Under the pieces are notes generated by a model that was given only the letters and a program-made list of their open reading frames with translations, had not been told where the DNA came from and ran no database searches. A stretch of DNA of 64,000 bases, taken from the NCBI RefSeq assembly GCF_900156265.1, contig NZ_FTNE01000015.1, positions 1 through 64,000 of the forward strand, read 5' to 3'. The position numbers and the translations under genes are program-made. Numbering within the stretch: position 1 is the stretch's first letter; every line of letters starts with the position of its first letter. Source of the stretch: Acidiphilium rubrum (GTDB lineage: Bacteria; Pseudomonadota; Alphaproteobacteria; Acetobacterales; Acetobacteraceae). This document shows, piece after piece, positions 16,924 through 27,562 of the stretch.

Positions 16924-18270
16924 TCAGGCCGTCAGGGCGGCTTCGCCATCCAGCGCCGCCTCGATATCCTCGAGGCTGCGGCCCTTGGTTTCGGGCACCA
17001 GGAACCAGGTGAAGATCAGGGTCGCCAGCGTCATGGCCGCGTAGATCAGGAAGGTCGGGCCACGGCCGAAACCGTGCACGAGGTCGAGAAAGGTGATCGA
17101 AACCAGCATGTTGAAGCTCCAGTTGGCGATCGTGGCGAGCGACATGCCGCGGCCGCGCACCGCCAATGGGAAAATTTCGGCGATCAGCAGCCAGAATACC
17201 GGACCGAGGCCGATTGCAAAAAAGGCGACATAGGCGGCGACCGAGGCGACCGTGACCCAGGCGAGGCCGCCGTGCAGCCCGGCCATGAAGCCGCCCGCGA
17301 GCACGATCAGCGTAACCAGCATGCCGGTCAGCCCGGTGAGCAGGAGGCGGCGGCGGCCGACCACATCGAGCAGGCGCATGGCGATCAGCGTCATGATGAC
17401 ATTGACCAGCCCGACGCCGGCGGTGGCCAGGATGGCGGCGGAGGCAGAGGGCAGGCCGGCTTTCTGGAAGATGGTGGGGGCGAAATAGATGACGGTGTTG
17501 ATGCCGGTCACCTGCTGGAAAATGGCAAGGCCGATTCCGATGATCAGCGGGCGGCGGGCCTTGCTGGCGAACAAAGTGGCCCAGGGGGTGGTGTGCTGGC
17601 GGTGCGTGGCGGCATCGCGCTTGAGTTCGGCGACAGCGGCGGTGACATCGGTGCCGGCGCGGAGATAGCGCAGCGCCTTGGTTGCGTCATCATCGCGCCC
17701 CTTGCCGGCGAGCCAGGGCGGGCTTTCCGGCAGGGTCAGCATGCCGATGAACAGGACGATGCCGGGCAGCGCGCCGAGGCCCAGCATCCAGCGCCAGCCT
17801 TCGGTGCCATGCGAGAGCAGATAGCCGACGCCATACGAAAGCACGATGCCGAGGGTGATGTAGAACTGGTTGATGGTGACGACCGCGCCGCGTTTGTCGG
17901 GCGGAGCGATTTCGGACAGATACAGCGGCGTGACCATCGACGCGACACCGATGGCGCCACCGACCAGGACGCGGCCGGTCAACAGGATCGGCACGCTCCA
18001 GGCGACTGCCGAAACCAGCGCGCCGGCGACGAAAATGAGGGCGGTGACCAGCAGGACGATGCGCCGGCCGAACCGATCCGACAGCACGCCGGCAAAGGCC
18101 GCACCGACCGCGGCGGCGGCGAGGGCGATGGCGACGACGACGCCCTGCATGGTCGCATCGAGATGAAACACGTGGCGGATGAACAGCAGCGCACCGGAAA
18201 TCACACCGGTGTCGTAGCCGAACAACAGGCCGCCGAGGCCGGCCACGACGGCAATCAGGGTAAACCGCAT
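16924..18270 (-). CDS. Sugar porter (MFS) proton symporter
   Basis: A 448-residue transporter with 12 predicted helices and sugar-porter signatures: GGLLFGYDTGVISGALLFI in helix 1, DRFGRR in loop 2-3, FQQVTGINTVIYFAPTIFQ in helix 7, and PETKGRSLEDIE at the C-terminus. It resembles GalP/XylE-type sugar:H+ symporters. It lies 58 bases after eda in the same direction, so it probably supplies glucose or a related sugar to the Entner-Doudoroff enzymes encoded upstream. Confidence 0.9.
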   Translation of the reverse strand: MRFTLIAVVAGLGGLLFGYDTGVISGALLFIRHVFHLDATMQGVVVAIALAAAAVGAAFAGVLSDRFGRRIVLLVTALIFVAGALVSAVAWSVPILLTGRVLVGGAIGVASMVTPLYLSEIAPPDKRGAVVTINQFYITLGIVLSYGVGYLLSHGTEGWRWMLGLGALPGIVLFIGMLTLPESPPWLAGKGRDDDATKALRYLRAGTDVTAAVAELKRDAATHRQHTTPWATLFASKARRPLIIGIGLAIFQQVTGINTVIYFAPTIFQKAGLPSASAAILATAGVGLVNVIMTLIAMRLLDVVGRRRLLLTGLTGMLVTLIVLAGGFMAGLHGGLAWVTVASVAAYVAFFAIGLGPVFWLLIAEIFPLAVRGRGMSLATIANWSFNMLVSITFLDLVHGFGRGPTFLIYAAMTLATLIFTWFLVPETKGRSLEDIEAALDGEAALTA

Positions 18271-18328
18271 CGCTTCTCTCCCTTTGACCGTCCTTGCGCG
18301 ACGATCAGGGGGAAATGGCCAGTAGCAC

Positions 18329-18964
18329 TTACCGTTTCAATGCCGCCGCTTCGGCCGCGAGAGCTGTGATGCGCCGCCAGTCGCCATCGCGCATCGCATC
18401 CGCCGGGGTGAGCCAGGAGCCGCCGACGCAGACGACGTTGGCGAGCGCCAGGTAATCGCGCGCGTTACCGAGGGTGATGCCGCCGGTCGGGCAGAAGCGG
18501 ACATCGGTGATCGGCGCGCCGATGGCTTTGAGCATGGGGATGCCACCGGCCGGTTCGGCGGGGAAGAATTTTTGCAGGAGGTAGCCGCCTTCGAGCAGAT
18601 GGAGAACCTCGGTCGGGGTGGCGGCACCGGGCAAGAACGGCACTTTGCTGCGGGCGGCGGCTTCGAGCACCAGCGGGCTGGACCCCGGCGAGACGACGAA
18701 CTGGGCGCCGATTTCATCGACCGCGCGGTATTGCGCGGCGGTGAGCACCGTGCCGGCACCGACCACCATGCCCGGCACTTCGGCCACCATCGCCGCCATG
18801 GCCGGCAGGCCCGCGCGGGTGCGCAGGGTGACTTCGACCACGCCGATGCCGCCTTCGAGCAGCGCGCGGGCGAGCGGGACGGCGTGGGCGACATCCTCGA
18901 TGGTCAGGACCGGGATGACCGGCGAGATGGCGAGCAGTTCGGCGAGGCGTCCCTGATCGATCAT
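18329..18964 (-). CDS. eda: 2-dehydro-3-deoxy-6-phosphogluconate (KDPG) aldolase
   Basis: A 211-residue enzyme cleaving KDPG to pyruvate and glyceraldehyde 3-phosphate, the last step of the Entner-Doudoroff pathway. The active-site Glu lies in GVVEVTLRT and the Schiff-base Lys in [12 protein letters not shown]; the phosphate-binding region is [14 protein letters not shown]. The start overlaps the edd stop by ATGA (18961-18964). Confidence 0.95.
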   Translation of the reverse strand: MIDQGRLAELLAISPVIPVLTIEDVAHAVPLARALLEGGIGVVEVTLRTRAGLPAMAAMVAEVPGMVVGAGTVLTAAQYRAVDEIGAQFVVSPGSSPLVLEAAARSKVPFLPGAATPTEVLHLLEGGYLLQKFFPAEPAGGIPMLKAIGAPITDVRFCPTGGITLGNARDYLALANVVCVGGSWLTPADAMRDGDWRRITALAAEAAALKR

Positions 18965-20775
18965 GCGAACACACTCGCGCCGACATCGGCACCGCCCACG
19001 GCGGCGCGGAAGGCGCCGAACAATTCGCGGCCGATGCCGTGATGGTTAACCGCCAGATCGACCTCCGGCAGGGGGCGCGCGGCGAATTCGGCCTCATCGA
19101 CCAGCACGCGCAGGACACCGGCGGTGCAATCGAGCCGGATCATGTCGCCGTCGCGGAGTTTGGCAAGCGGGCCGCCGCGCGCGCATTCCGGCGTCACATG
19201 GATGGCGGCGGGGATCTTGCCGGAGGCGCCGGACATCCGGCCGTCGGTGACCAGCCCGACCTTGAAGCCGAGATCCTGCAACACGCCGAGCGGCGGGGTG
19301 AGTTTGTGCAGCTCCGGCATGCCGTTCGCCATCGGGCCCTGGTGGGTGACGACGGCGATGAAATCGCGGTGCAGGTCACCGGCCTTGAAGGCGGCTTGCA
19401 GCTCCTCCTGGCTGCGGAACACCAGGGCGGGCGCTTCGACAATGCGATGCTCGGGCTTGACCGCCGAGATTTTGGCGACTGCCTCGCCGAGATTGCCGTG
19501 CATGATCTTCAGCCCGCCGTCGGCGCTGAACGGCGCTGTGGCATCGCGCAGGATGGCGGTGTCGGCACTGGCGGCGGGGGCGGGTTTCCAGCGCAGGACA
19601 CCATCCTCGAGGCTGGGCTGGTCGCGATAGGCCGCCATGCCGTCACGGCTCCAGACCGTGCCGGCATCGCCGTGGAGCAGGCCGTGGTCGAGCAGTGAGC
19701 CGATCAGGACGGGCATGCCGCCGGCGGCCTGGAACTGGTTCACATCGGCCGGGCCGTTGGGGTAGATGCGCGTGAGCGAGGGCACCACGTCCGACAGATC
19801 GGAGAAATCATGCCAGTTGATGTGGATGCCCGCGGCGCGCGCCATGGCGACCAGGTGGATGGTGTGGTTGGTGGAGCCGCCGGTCGCGAGCAGGCCGACC
19901 ATGCCATTGACCACGGCGCGTTCATCGATCATTTCGCCGGCCGGGGTGAATTCGTTGCCGCGCGCCGTGATTTCGAGAATACGCCGCGACGCCGCTTCGG
20001 TCAGCGCGTCGCGCAGCCTGGTGTTGGGGTTGACGAAGGAGGCGCCGGGCAGGTGCAGGCCCATGATTTCCATCAGCATCTGATTGGAATTGGCGGTGCC
20101 GTAGAAAGTGCAGGTGCCGGGGCTGTGGTAGGAGGCGGCTTCGGCTTCGAGCAGTTCGGCGCGGCCGATTTTGCCTTCGGCGGCCAACTGGCGGATGCGG
20201 GATTTTTCGGTGTTGGAAATGCCCGAGGGCATCGGGCCGGCGGGGACAAAAATCGACGGCAGATGGCCGAAGGTGAGCGCTGCGATGACCAGGCCGGGGA
20301 CGATCTTGTCGCACACGCCGAGCAGCAGGGCGCCATCGAACACATCATGCGAGAGGGCGATAGCGGTCGCCATGGCGATGACATCGCGCGAGAACAGTGA
20401 GAGTTCCATGCCCTCGCGCCCCTGGGTGACGCCGTCGCACATCGCGGGCACGCCGCCGGCGACCTGGGCGATGCCGCCGGCCGCGCGCACGGCGGTTTTA
20501 ATGATGTCGGGGAAGCGCTCGAACGGTTGATGGGCCGAGAGCATGTCGTTGAAGGAGGTGACGATGCCGATATTGGGTTTGTCGTCGCGCTTCAGATCGG
20601 CCTGATCGGCGGGCGAGCAACCGGCGACGGCGTGGGCGAGGTTGGCGCAGCCGACAGCGCTGCGGTGGACGCCGCGCTTGGCCGCAGCTTCGATACGCGC
20701 GAGATAGGCGGATCGGCCGGGGTGGCTACGCTCGCGGATGCGGTCGGTCACGCGGGCAATTTTATCATTCAGCAT
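18961..20775 (-). CDS. edd: 6-phosphogluconate dehydratase
   Basis: A 604-residue member of the IlvD/Edd family converting 6-phosphogluconate to KDPG. Fe-S cluster cysteines are visible in [22 protein letters not shown] and [17 protein letters not shown], and the C-terminal [19 protein letters not shown] motif is intact. It lies 27 bases after zwf and overlaps eda, in one operon. Confidence 0.95.
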   Translation of the reverse strand: MLNDKIARVTDRIRERSHPGRSAYLARIEAAAKRGVHRSAVGCANLAHAVAGCSPADQADLKRDDKPNIGIVTSFNDMLSAHQPFERFPDIIKTAVRAAGGIAQVAGGVPAMCDGVTQGREGMELSLFSRDVIAMATAIALSHDVFDGALLLGVCDKIVPGLVIAALTFGHLPSIFVPAGPMPSGISNTEKSRIRQLAAEGKIGRAELLEAEAASYHSPGTCTFYGTANSNQMLMEIMGLHLPGASFVNPNTRLRDALTEAASRRILEITARGNEFTPAGEMIDERAVVNGMVGLLATGGSTNHTIHLVAMARAAGIHINWHDFSDLSDVVPSLTRIYPNGPADVNQFQAAGGMPVLIGSLLDHGLLHGDAGTVWSRDGMAAYRDQPSLEDGVLRWKPAPAASADTAILRDATAPFSADGGLKIMHGNLGEAVAKISAVKPEHRIVEAPALVFRSQEELQAAFKAGDLHRDFIAVVTHQGPMANGMPELHKLTPPLGVLQDLGFKVGLVTDGRMSGASGKIPAAIHVTPECARGGPLAKLRDGDMIRLDCTAGVLRVLVDEAEFAARPLPEVDLAVNHHGIGRELFGAFRAAVGGADVGASVFA

Positions 20776-20802
20776 GGCTGAGGCTCGCTTTCTAACATCA
20801 TG

Positions 20803-22302
20803 TCAGTCGCCGGGAAAATCGCCGGCCTGTTCGTCGAACCATGTGCGATTGTCGCGCACGATCATGGCGATCGCCTCGGAAGGACCCCAGGTGCCGGCGG
20901 TGTAAAGTTTTGGCCGTTCGCCGGAGTTTTTCCAGGCATCGAGAATGCTTTCGGTCCATTCCCAGGCAGCTTCGACCTCGTCGCGGCGCATGAACAGGGT
21001 GGCGTTGCCGCGCACCACATCCATCAGCAGACGCTCATAGGCATCGGGCAGATGGCCTTTGAAGGTTTCGGCGAAGCTGAGGTTGAGCGGGGCGTTGCGC
21101 AGGCGCAGGCCGCCAGGGCCGGGTTCCTTGGTCCAGAGATGCAGGCGGATGTGTTCGTTCGGCTGCACGCGGATGACGAGGCGGTTGGGCTGGGCGTGAT
21201 CGGAGCCGGTCGGGAAAATCCAGTACGGCACGGGTTTGAACTGGATGACGATTTCCGAGACTTTTTCCGGCAGGCGCTTGCCGCTGCGCAGATAGAACGG
21301 CACGCCGGCCCAGCGCCAGTTTTTCACCTCGACCTTGAGGGCGGCGAAGGTTTCGGTGGTCGAGCCGGGGACGATGTCTTTTTCATCGGCATAGGCTTTG
21401 ACCGGTCCGCCGTTGATGGCGCCGGCGCGATACTGGCCGCGCACGGTCTTGGTCGAGATTTCATTTTGTGTGATGGGGGCGAGGGATTTCAGGACCTTGA
21501 TCTTTTCATCGCGCACCGCCTCGCGATCGAGCGTGGAGGGCGGCTCGATCGCGACAAGGCAGAGCAGCTGCATCAGATGATTCTGGATCATGTCGCGCAT
21601 GGCACCGGTGTGGTCGTAGTAACCGCCGCGCTCTTCGACGCCGACGGTTTCGGACACCGTGATCTGCACGTGGTCGATACCGTTGTGGTTCCAGACCGGC
21701 TCGAACAGCGAATTGGCAAAGCGCAGGACCAGCAGGTTCTGCACGGTCTCCTTGCCGAGATAATGATCGATCCGGAAAATATTGCGCTCTTCGAACACCG
21801 CACCGACCCGGTCGTTGATTTCGCGGGCGGAGGCGAGATCGTGCCCGATCGGCTTTTCGAGCACGATGCGGGTTTCCGGCGTTTGCAGCTTGTGGGCGTG
21901 GATGTTGTCGGCGATGGTGCCGTAGAGTTCCGGCGATGTCGCGAGGTAGAAAACACGGATGGCGCGCGGTTCGTGGTTGAGCAATTTGGCGAGATCGGGC
22001 CAGCCGCGGGCGGCCGTGGCATCGCACGAGATGAAATAGAGCCGGTCGAGAAAGCGCTTCAGGACTGTCTTGTCGAGCGCATCCGGCCCGACGAATTCCT
22101 CGAGGCTTTTTTGGACCAGTGTCTGGAACGCCTTGCGCGTCATTTCCGCGCGGGCGGAGCCGATGATGCGAGAGGTTTCCGGCAACTGCCCGTCAAGATC
22201 GCGGTGGTAGAGGGCGGGGAGCAACTTCCGTTTTGCGAGATCGCCGGTGCCGCCGAAGACGATGTAGTCGAACGGCTCGATGATCGGCTGGGAGAAATTC
22301 AT
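20803..22302 (-). CDS. zwf: Glucose-6-phosphate 1-dehydrogenase
   Basis: A 499-residue NAD(P)-dependent enzyme, normal length. The coenzyme-binding motif is FGGTGDLAKRKLLPAL near residue 16 and the catalytic/substrate motif is RIDHYLGKETVQNLLVLRF in the middle. It is the first gene of zwf-edd-eda-sugar porter. The usual middle gene pgl (6-phosphogluconolactonase) is not in this cluster. Confidence 0.95.
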   Translation of the reverse strand: MNFSQPIIEPFDYIVFGGTGDLAKRKLLPALYHRDLDGQLPETSRIIGSARAEMTRKAFQTLVQKSLEEFVGPDALDKTVLKRFLDRLYFISCDATAARGWPDLAKLLNHEPRAIRVFYLATSPELYGTIADNIHAHKLQTPETRIVLEKPIGHDLASAREINDRVGAVFEERNIFRIDHYLGKETVQNLLVLRFANSLFEPVWNHNGIDHVQITVSETVGVEERGGYYDHTGAMRDMIQNHLMQLLCLVAIEPPSTLDREAVRDEKIKVLKSLAPITQNEISTKTVRGQYRAGAINGGPVKAYADEKDIVPGSTTETFAALKVEVKNWRWAGVPFYLRSGKRLPEKVSEIVIQFKPVPYWIFPTGSDHAQPNRLVIRVQPNEHIRLHLWTKEPGPGGLRLRNAPLNLSFAETFKGHLPDAYERLLMDVVRGNATLFMRRDEVEAAWEWTESILDAWKNSGERPKLYTAGTWGPSEAIAMIVRDNRTWFDEQAGDFPGD

Positions 22303-22386
22303 GGATCAAACCTATCCGAAACTGTGACCATGATTATAGGGCGGCGGAAGGGGTAACTCAACTCGGGCGGGCAAAGGAGGCAGGAA

Positions 22387-22511
22387 GGTCTTCTTTTTTT
22401 TGAACAAAAAAGAAGCAAAAAAAACTTTGCTAATCTGGGCCGGTGCCCGTGAAACCGCCCGTGCCCCAGGGTCGGAAAGTTTTTTGCTTCTTTTTCTCAA
22501 AAAAGAAGTCC
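22387..22511. repeat. Palindromic AT-rich/GC-core repeat, copy 1
   Basis: The left arm (22390-22428) contains CTTCTTTTTTTTGAAC then AAAAAAGAAGCAAAAAAAAC, and the right arm (22476-22509) is its inverted counterpart. Between them lies a GC-rich core that itself contains an inverted repeat of the GGGCACGGGCG type. Each arm is also a small hairpin. The element fills the gap between zwf (upstream in the other direction) and the end of the SDR gene, where it could act as a two-way terminator. Two further copies occur at 49617-49735 (opposite orientation) and 62568-62612 (half copy). Confidence 0.8.
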
Positions 22512-22525
22512 TTCCTCGCTATCCT

Positions 22526-23302
22526 TCACCAGACGCAATAACCGCCATCAGCCAGCACGATCGACCCCGTCATCAGGCTCGACGCCTCCGAGGCGAGGAA
22601 CAGCACGACCGAGGCGATTTCATGGGTCTGACCGACCCGGTGCATCGGCGTCATATCGAGCCAGATGCGGTTGAGGTCTTCGTCTTCCATGCCGAAGCGG
22701 GTCAGCGGCGTGTCGATATAGGTGGGCGCGACGGCATTGACGCGCACGCCGCGGTCGGCCCACTCGCCGGCCAGCGAGCGGGTGAGGTGATGCACGGCGG
22801 CTTTTGAGGCGTTGTAGAAACTCTGCTTCTGCGGCTTGTTGGAAATGAAGCCCGACATCGAGCCGATGTTGACGACAACCCCGCTTTTGCGCGCGAGCAT
22901 GGCTTTGCCAAACGCGCGTGCGCAGTAGAACGTGCCGTTCAGATTGACGTTGATCACGTCGAGCCAATGCTCGTCGGTGGTGTCTTCGGCGGCGGTGCCG
23001 GAGCGGGCGATGCCGGCGTTGTTGACCAGGATATCGATCGATCCAAGCTTTTCGTTGAGCGATGCCGCAGCCTCGTTCACGGCGGCGCTGTCGGTGACAT
23101 CGAGCACGATGCTTTCGGCGGAGTAACCGAGTTTCGCGAGCGAGGCCTTGCCTTCTTCACAGACCGTCCCATCCCGATCCGCGATCACGACATGGGCGCC
23201 GGCCTCGGCAAGGGCGGTGGAGCACGCGAGACCGATCGCACGGCCGCCGCCGGTGACGACCGCATTACGGCCCTTGAGATTGAATTTTTCGAGATACATC
23301 AT
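22526..23302 (-). CDS. Short-chain dehydrogenase of the polyol locus
   Basis: A 258-residue SDR enzyme: cofactor loop VTGGGRAIGLA, the NNAGIAR motif and the Ser-Tyr-Lys triad (NIGSMSG, then SFYNASKAA). The start at 23302 (MMYLEKF) follows AGAGGAGCG; a second ATG three bases on is equally possible. It is the last gene of the operon encoding the ABC importer, so it probably oxidises the imported sugar alcohol (ribitol, arabitol, xylitol or sorbitol type) to a ketose. Substrate is inferred from context. Confidence 0.82.
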   Translation of the reverse strand: MMYLEKFNLKGRNAVVTGGGRAIGLACSTALAEAGAHVVIADRDGTVCEEGKASLAKLGYSAESIVLDVTDSAAVNEAAASLNEKLGSIDILVNNAGIARSGTAAEDTTDEHWLDVINVNLNGTFYCARAFGKAMLARKSGVVVNIGSMSGFISNKPQKQSFYNASKAAVHHLTRSLAGEWADRGVRVNAVAPTYIDTPLTRFGMEDEDLNRIWLDMTPMHRVGQTHEIASVVLFLASEASSLMTGSIVLADGGYCVW

Positions 23303-23332
23303 CGCTCCTCTGGTTATCAAACTCGTCTGCGT

Positions 23333-24430
23333 TCAGTGCAGATGAAACTCACGTCGCAGCAACGCCTTGCCGTCCGGCCCGAACAGCACGGAGCGATCGC
23401 CTTTCGGCGCCATGGTCACGGCATCGCCCATGCGGACGCCTGCCAGATCATCGGCCTTCACGATCATCTGCTGTCCGTCCGGGCGTTTGACGTAGACCAG
23501 CGTTTCGTTGCCGAGATGCTCGACGAAATCGGCAACGCCGCCGATCGGGCCATCCGACACCAGCGCCGTATGTTCGGGGCGCATGCCGACGGTGACCCGC
23601 GTGCCAGGGGCAACCGCGATACGATCCCCCATGACAATGACGTTGCCCGCATCGTCGAGTTTGACCTCGACGTGCTGGTCATCGCGTGCGGTAACGACGC
23701 CTTCGAGCAGGTTCATCTTGGGTGACCCGATGAAGCCCGCGACGAACAAATTCGCCGGGTTGTTGTAAAGCTCAAGCGGGCTGCCGACCTGCTCGACGAT
23801 ACCGGCGTGCAGCACCACGATGCGATCGGCCATCGTCATCGCCTCGATCTGATCATGCGTCACATAGATCATGGTGGTCTGGAGTTGCTTGTTCAGCTTG
23901 ACCAGTTCGGTGCGCATCTGCACGCGCAGCGCGGCATCGAGATTCGAAAGCGGCTCGTCGAACAGAAATCCTTTTGGATTACGAACAATGGCACGGCCGA
24001 TCGCAACGCGCTGGCGCTGCCCGCCGGACAGGGCTTTCGGGCGGCGATCGAGCACCTTATCGAGTTGCAGCATTGCGGCGGCGTGGGCGACCTTGGCCTT
24101 GATCTCATCACGCGGCACTTTCGCCATTTTCAGGGCGAAGCCCATGTTTTCGGCGACCGTCATGTGCGGATAAAGGGCATAGGTCTGAAACACCATGGCG
24201 AGGCCGCGTTTGTCGGGCGGGATGTCGTTGGCGCGGACACCATCGATGCTGAAATCGCCGCCGGTGATGTCTTCGAGGCCCGCGATCATGCGCAGCAGCG
24301 TTGTCTTGCCGCAGCCCGAGGGGCCGACAAAGACGACAAATTCACGGTCGTCGATCGAGAGGTCAATGCCTTTGATCGCGTGGAAGGTTTCGTAGCGTTT
24401 TTCGACGTTCTGCAGGATGAGCTTTGCCAT
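23333..24430 (-). CDS. Sugar/polyol ABC transporter ATPase (MalK/SmoK type)
   Basis: A 365-residue ATPase: Walker [11 protein letters not shown], signature [15 protein letters not shown], Walker [13 protein letters not shown], and the C-terminal OB-fold regulatory domain typical of carbohydrate importers (residues about 240-365). Start is ATG 24430, 8 bases after the permease stop; the frame stays open upstream but only as a shadow of the permease gene. In polyol importers such as SmoK/MtlK this subunit powers uptake. Confidence 0.92.
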   Translation of the reverse strand: MAKLILQNVEKRYETFHAIKGIDLSIDDREFVVFVGPSGCGKTTLLRMIAGLEDITGGDFSIDGVRANDIPPDKRGLAMVFQTYALYPHMTVAENMGFALKMAKVPRDEIKAKVAHAAAMLQLDKVLDRRPKALSGGQRQRVAIGRAIVRNPKGFLFDEPLSNLDAALRVQMRTELVKLNKQLQTTMIYVTHDQIEAMTMADRIVVLHAGIVEQVGSPLELYNNPANLFVAGFIGSPKMNLLEGVVTARDDQHVEVKLDDAGNVIVMGDRIAVAPGTRVTVGMRPEHTALVSDGPIGGVADFVEHLGNETLVYVKRPDGQQMIVKADDLAGVRMGDAVTMAPKGDRSVLFGPDGKALLRREFHLH

Positions 24431-24438
24431 GATTGCCT

Positions 24439-25260
24439 CTATTTCACGGCGCCGAACGTCAGGCCGCGCACCAGGCGCCGCTGCGTCAGACTGCCGAATA
24501 CGAGTATGGGAGCAACCGCCAGGACCGATGCGGCCGAGAGTTTTGCCCAAAACAGGCCTTCGGGTGCGGAAAACCGCGCGATGTAGGCGGCGAGCGTGCC
24601 GGCGTGGGAGGCGGTGACGTTGATGCTCCAGAACGCCTCGTTCCAGGACAGGATCACCGAGAGCAGCGCCGTGGAGGCGATGCCGGGACCAGAGAGCGGC
24701 AGCAGCAGATGCCACATCTGCTGGCGTGGCCCGATGCCATCGACGCGGGCGGCTTCGAGAATTTCCCCTGGGATTTCCTTGAAGAACGAATACAGCATCC
24801 AGACCACGATCGGCAGGTTCATCAACGTGTCGAGCCCGACCAGACCAATCCTGGTATCCTGCAACCCGATCGTTTTCATGCCGAGGTAGATGGGCATCAG
24901 GACGCCGACGGCGGGGAGCATCTTGGTCGAAAGCATCCACATGAGCGTGAATTCGGTGCGTTGGGTTGGAAAGAACGCGAGCGCATAGGCCGCCGGAAAG
25001 GCGATCGCGATGGCGAGCACGGTGGAGCCGACGCTGACGATGACGCTGTTCATGGCGAACAGCAGATAGCCCGCATTGGCCGTGGCATCGAGAAAGCTCT
25101 GGATGGTCGGCGTAAACAGTATCAGCGGCGGAATGGCGATGGCCTGGCCTTCGGTTTTGAAGGCTGTCACGATCATCCACAGGATTGGGAAGAACATGAC
25201 CAGCGCTGCGATCCATGCCAGGATGCCAAAGATGATCTGGCTCAATGCCGATTGTTTCAT
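24439..25260 (-). CDS. Polyol ABC transporter inner-membrane permease (MalG/SmoG type)
   Basis: A 273-residue protein with six helices and the binding-protein-dependent transport signature [21 protein letters not shown] in its second half. The start at 25260 gives MKQSALSQ and follows TTGAGGGC; an upstream in-frame Met at 25323 would overlap the other permease. It pairs with the permease encoded just upstream. Confidence 0.9.
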   Translation of the reverse strand: MKQSALSQIIFGILAWIAALVMFFPILWMIVTAFKTEGQAIAIPPLILFTPTIQSFLDATANAGYLLFAMNSVIVSVGSTVLAIAIAFPAAYALAFFPTQRTEFTLMWMLSTKMLPAVGVLMPIYLGMKTIGLQDTRIGLVGLDTLMNLPIVVWMLYSFFKEIPGEILEAARVDGIGPRQQMWHLLLPLSGPGIASTALLSVILSWNEAFWSINVTASHAGTLAAYIARFSAPEGLFWAKLSAASVLAVAPILVFGSLTQRRLVRGLTFGAVK

Positions 25261-25270
25261 GGCTGCGCCC

Positions 25271-26188
25271 TCAAGCCTGGAGATTGCGCGAAACGGCGCG
25301 GATGAGGAACATTGCCAGCACATTGGCCAGCACGATGGCGAACACGCCGGCGGCAGAGGCGCTGCCGATCGAGAAATCGTTCAGGGCCTTGATAAAGATC
25401 AGATAGGTCAATGTGGTGGTTGCATCACCAGGTCCGCCGTTGGTGGTGGTGTAGATCACCGCGAAGGCCGAGAGCAGGAAGATCGATTCCAGCATGATGA
25501 CGATAGAGATCGGCCGCAGCAGGTGGGGCAGTACGATGTAGCGCAGGCGAGCGAGGCCTTTGGCGCCGTCCATCCGCGCGGCTTCGAGTTGATCGGTATC
25601 GAGCGATTGCAGCGCGGTGAGCAGGATGAGCGTGGCGAACGGAATCCAGCGCCAGGAATAGATGATCACGACCGAGAGCATCGGCGCCGTGCTGAACCAG
25701 GCGATCGGGTGCAGGCCCAGCAGCGTCATGAACCAGCCGAACAGACCGCTGACCGGATCGAGCAGCAGGTTTTTCCAGATCAGTGCCGCGACCGGCGACA
25801 TCACGAAAAATGGTGCGATCGCGAGCAAGCGCGCGATGTTGCGGCCTGGAAAATCGTTATTCAACAGCAACGCTATCAGCGTGCCGAACACGATCGAGGC
25901 GGCCAGCACGCCGAGCACCAGGACGACGCTGTTTTTGATGGCGACCCAGGTCGAGATGTCGGTGAACAGGTAGCGATAATTCAGGCCACCGTTAAAGACG
26001 GCAGGCGGCGTCATCAGATTATAGTTTTCGAACGAGTAGAAGATGGTGCGCAGCAAGGGCAGGATGGACCATAGGAGCAACAGGATGACGGCCGGCAGCA
26101 GGAGCGGCAGCGTGTTGACCTGTCGCGCGCCGCGTCCGGACCGCACTTCGGTACTGATATTGGTGACCGCAACGCCCTGGTCCATCAT
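25271..26188 (-). CDS. Polyol ABC transporter inner-membrane permease (MalF/SmoF type)
   Basis: A 305-residue permease with an early hydrophobic segment (LPLLLPAVILLLLWSILPLL), five more helices and the conserved loop LEAARMDGAKGLARLRYIVLPHL. The start lies at one of two adjacent ATGs (26188 or 26185), both in range of AAGGGTGGG. The gene ends 10 bases before the second permease gene. Its MalF/SmoF-type role is inferred from order and sequence pattern. Confidence 0.9.
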   Translation of the reverse strand: MMDQGVAVTNISTEVRSGRGARQVNTLPLLLPAVILLLLWSILPLLRTIFYSFENYNLMTPPAVFNGGLNYRYLFTDISTWVAIKNSVVLVLGVLAASIVFGTLIALLLNNDFPGRNIARLLAIAPFFVMSPVAALIWKNLLLDPVSGLFGWFMTLLGLHPIAWFSTAPMLSVVIIYSWRWIPFATLILLTALQSLDTDQLEAARMDGAKGLARLRYIVLPHLLRPISIVIMLESIFLLSAFAVIYTTTNGGPGDATTTLTYLIFIKALNDFSIGSASAAGVFAIVLANVLAMFLIRAVSRNLQA

Positions 26189-26248
26189 CCCACCCTTTTC
26201 AAAGCATTGGCAGCGCCGCACCGGGGCGGCGCTGCTGCGGTTGCCTGA

Positions 26249-27562
26249 TTACTTGTAGCCAGCTTCCTTCATGGTCCGGCCGGTAGCCGCCTGGGCTTGG
26301 GTCAGAGCGGCATCGACCGATTTCTGGCCTGAGAGGGCTGCGGCAAGTTGCTGTCCCACTTCGGTGCCAATTCCCTCGAACTGCGGGATCGCGACGAACT
26401 GAACGCCGGTGTACGGCACTTTCTTGAGTGTCGGATCGGTGGGATCGGCGCTCAGGATCGCCTTCTTGACCATGCCTGCAAAAGGCGCGGCCTTGATGTA
26501 GTTGGGGTTCGAGTAGGTCGAGATCCGGGTTCCCGGCGGGGTCTGCACCCAGCCGAAGGTTTTGCCGGCGAGCGCGATATAATTTTTTGATGTCGCCCAC
26601 TGCAGAAACTTCATCGCATCGGCCTTATGGCGGGTGGTCTTGGGAATGGCGAGCGACCACGCCCAGAGCCAGTGAGCGCCCTTCGGGGTTACAGCGATCG
26701 GAGCATCGACCATGCCGACATCGGCGGCCACTTTCGAGGTTTTCGGGTCCCACAGCGAACCGGCCGCGACCGTGCTGTCGATCCACATGCCGCACTTGCC
26801 TTGGCTGAACAGAGCCAGGGTTTCAGTGAAGCCGTTCGACGTCACGTTGGGGGGGCCGTATTTCTTTTCGATGTTCACATAGTAATTGGCGGCATTTTTC
26901 CAGGCCGCGCTATCCAGCCGCGGCTGCCACTTCATGTTGAACCAGCGGCCACCGAAGGTGTTCACCAGCGTGTCGAAATACGCCATGTTTTCGCCCCAGC
27001 CCGGCAGGCCACGCAGACACATGCCGTAGATGCCCTTGGCAGGGTCGTTCACTTTCGCAGCGTACTGCTCGATTTCCTTGTACGTCGGATGCGCCGGCAT
27101 CGTGATGCCGGCGGCCTTGAACAGATCCTTGCGGTAATACGTGACCGAGCTTTCGGCGTAGAATGGCAGAGCGTAGAGCGAGCCTTTGTATGACAGGCCT
27201 TTGCGGACTGAGGGGAAGATGTCAGCGACATCGTAGCTGGCAGGCAGGCCCTTGATCGGCGTCAGCCAGCCGCTTTTGCCCCAGATCGGCACTTCATAGG
27301 AACCGACGGTGACGATGTCGAAATTGCCGGAATTCGTTGCGATATCGGTGGTGACGCGCTGACGTAGCGTGTTTTCGGGCAGGACGACGAAATCGAGCTT
27401 GATGCCGGTTTCCTTGGTGAACTGCGGCGATAATTTCTGCATCTGCAGCATATCGGGATTGTTCACGGTCGCGATTGTCAGCGTCTCGGCGGAGGCACTG
27501 GCCATCAGGCCGAATAACCCGGCCGCGATTCCGCCGAACGCGTAAGCAATATGTTTTTTCAT
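26249..27562 (-). CDS. Polyol-type ABC substrate-binding protein (SmoE/MtlE-like)
   Basis: A 437-residue periplasmic protein of the carbohydrate solute-binding family 1. Start ATG 27562 follows GAGGGAGA and yields a signal peptide (MKKHIAYAFGGIAAGLFGLM, cleavage near SASA). Sequence such as LTIATVNNPDMLQMQKLSPQF and GKSGWLTPIKGLPASYDVAD resembles the sorbitol/mannitol binding proteins of Rhodobacter and pseudomonads. It is the first gene of the five-gene operon SBP-permease-permease-ATPase-SDR. Confidence 0.88.
   Translation of the reverse strand: MKKHIAYAFGGIAAGLFGLMASASAETLTIATVNNPDMLQMQKLSPQFTKETGIKLDFVVLPENTLRQRVTTDIATNSGNFDIVTVGSYEVPIWGKSGWLTPIKGLPASYDVADIFPSVRKGLSYKGSLYALPFYAESSVTYYRKDLFKAAGITMPAHPTYKEIEQYAAKVNDPAKGIYGMCLRGLPGWGENMAYFDTLVNTFGGRWFNMKWQPRLDSAAWKNAANYYVNIEKKYGPPNVTSNGFTETLALFSQGKCGMWIDSTVAAGSLWDPKTSKVAADVGMVDAPIAVTPKGAHWLWAWSLAIPKTTRHKADAMKFLQWATSKNYIALAGKTFGWVQTPPGTRISTYSNPNYIKAAPFAGMVKKAILSADPTDPTLKKVPYTGVQFVAIPQFEGIGTEVGQQLAAALSGQKSVDAALTQAQAATGRTMKEAGYK

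Noticed and set aside
20800-22356. Open frame of 518 codons on the plus strand
   Set aside because: Antisense of zwf, whose motifs and length are unmistakable.
22312-22500. Small Phe/Lys-rich frame within repeat copy 1
   Set aside because: It is produced by the AT-rich palindromic repeat and is not preceded by a ribosome site.
24431-25216. In-frame N-terminal extension of the polyol importer ATPase
   Set aside because: The extension is a shadow of the permease gene; the ATPase family begins exactly at the ATG at 24430.
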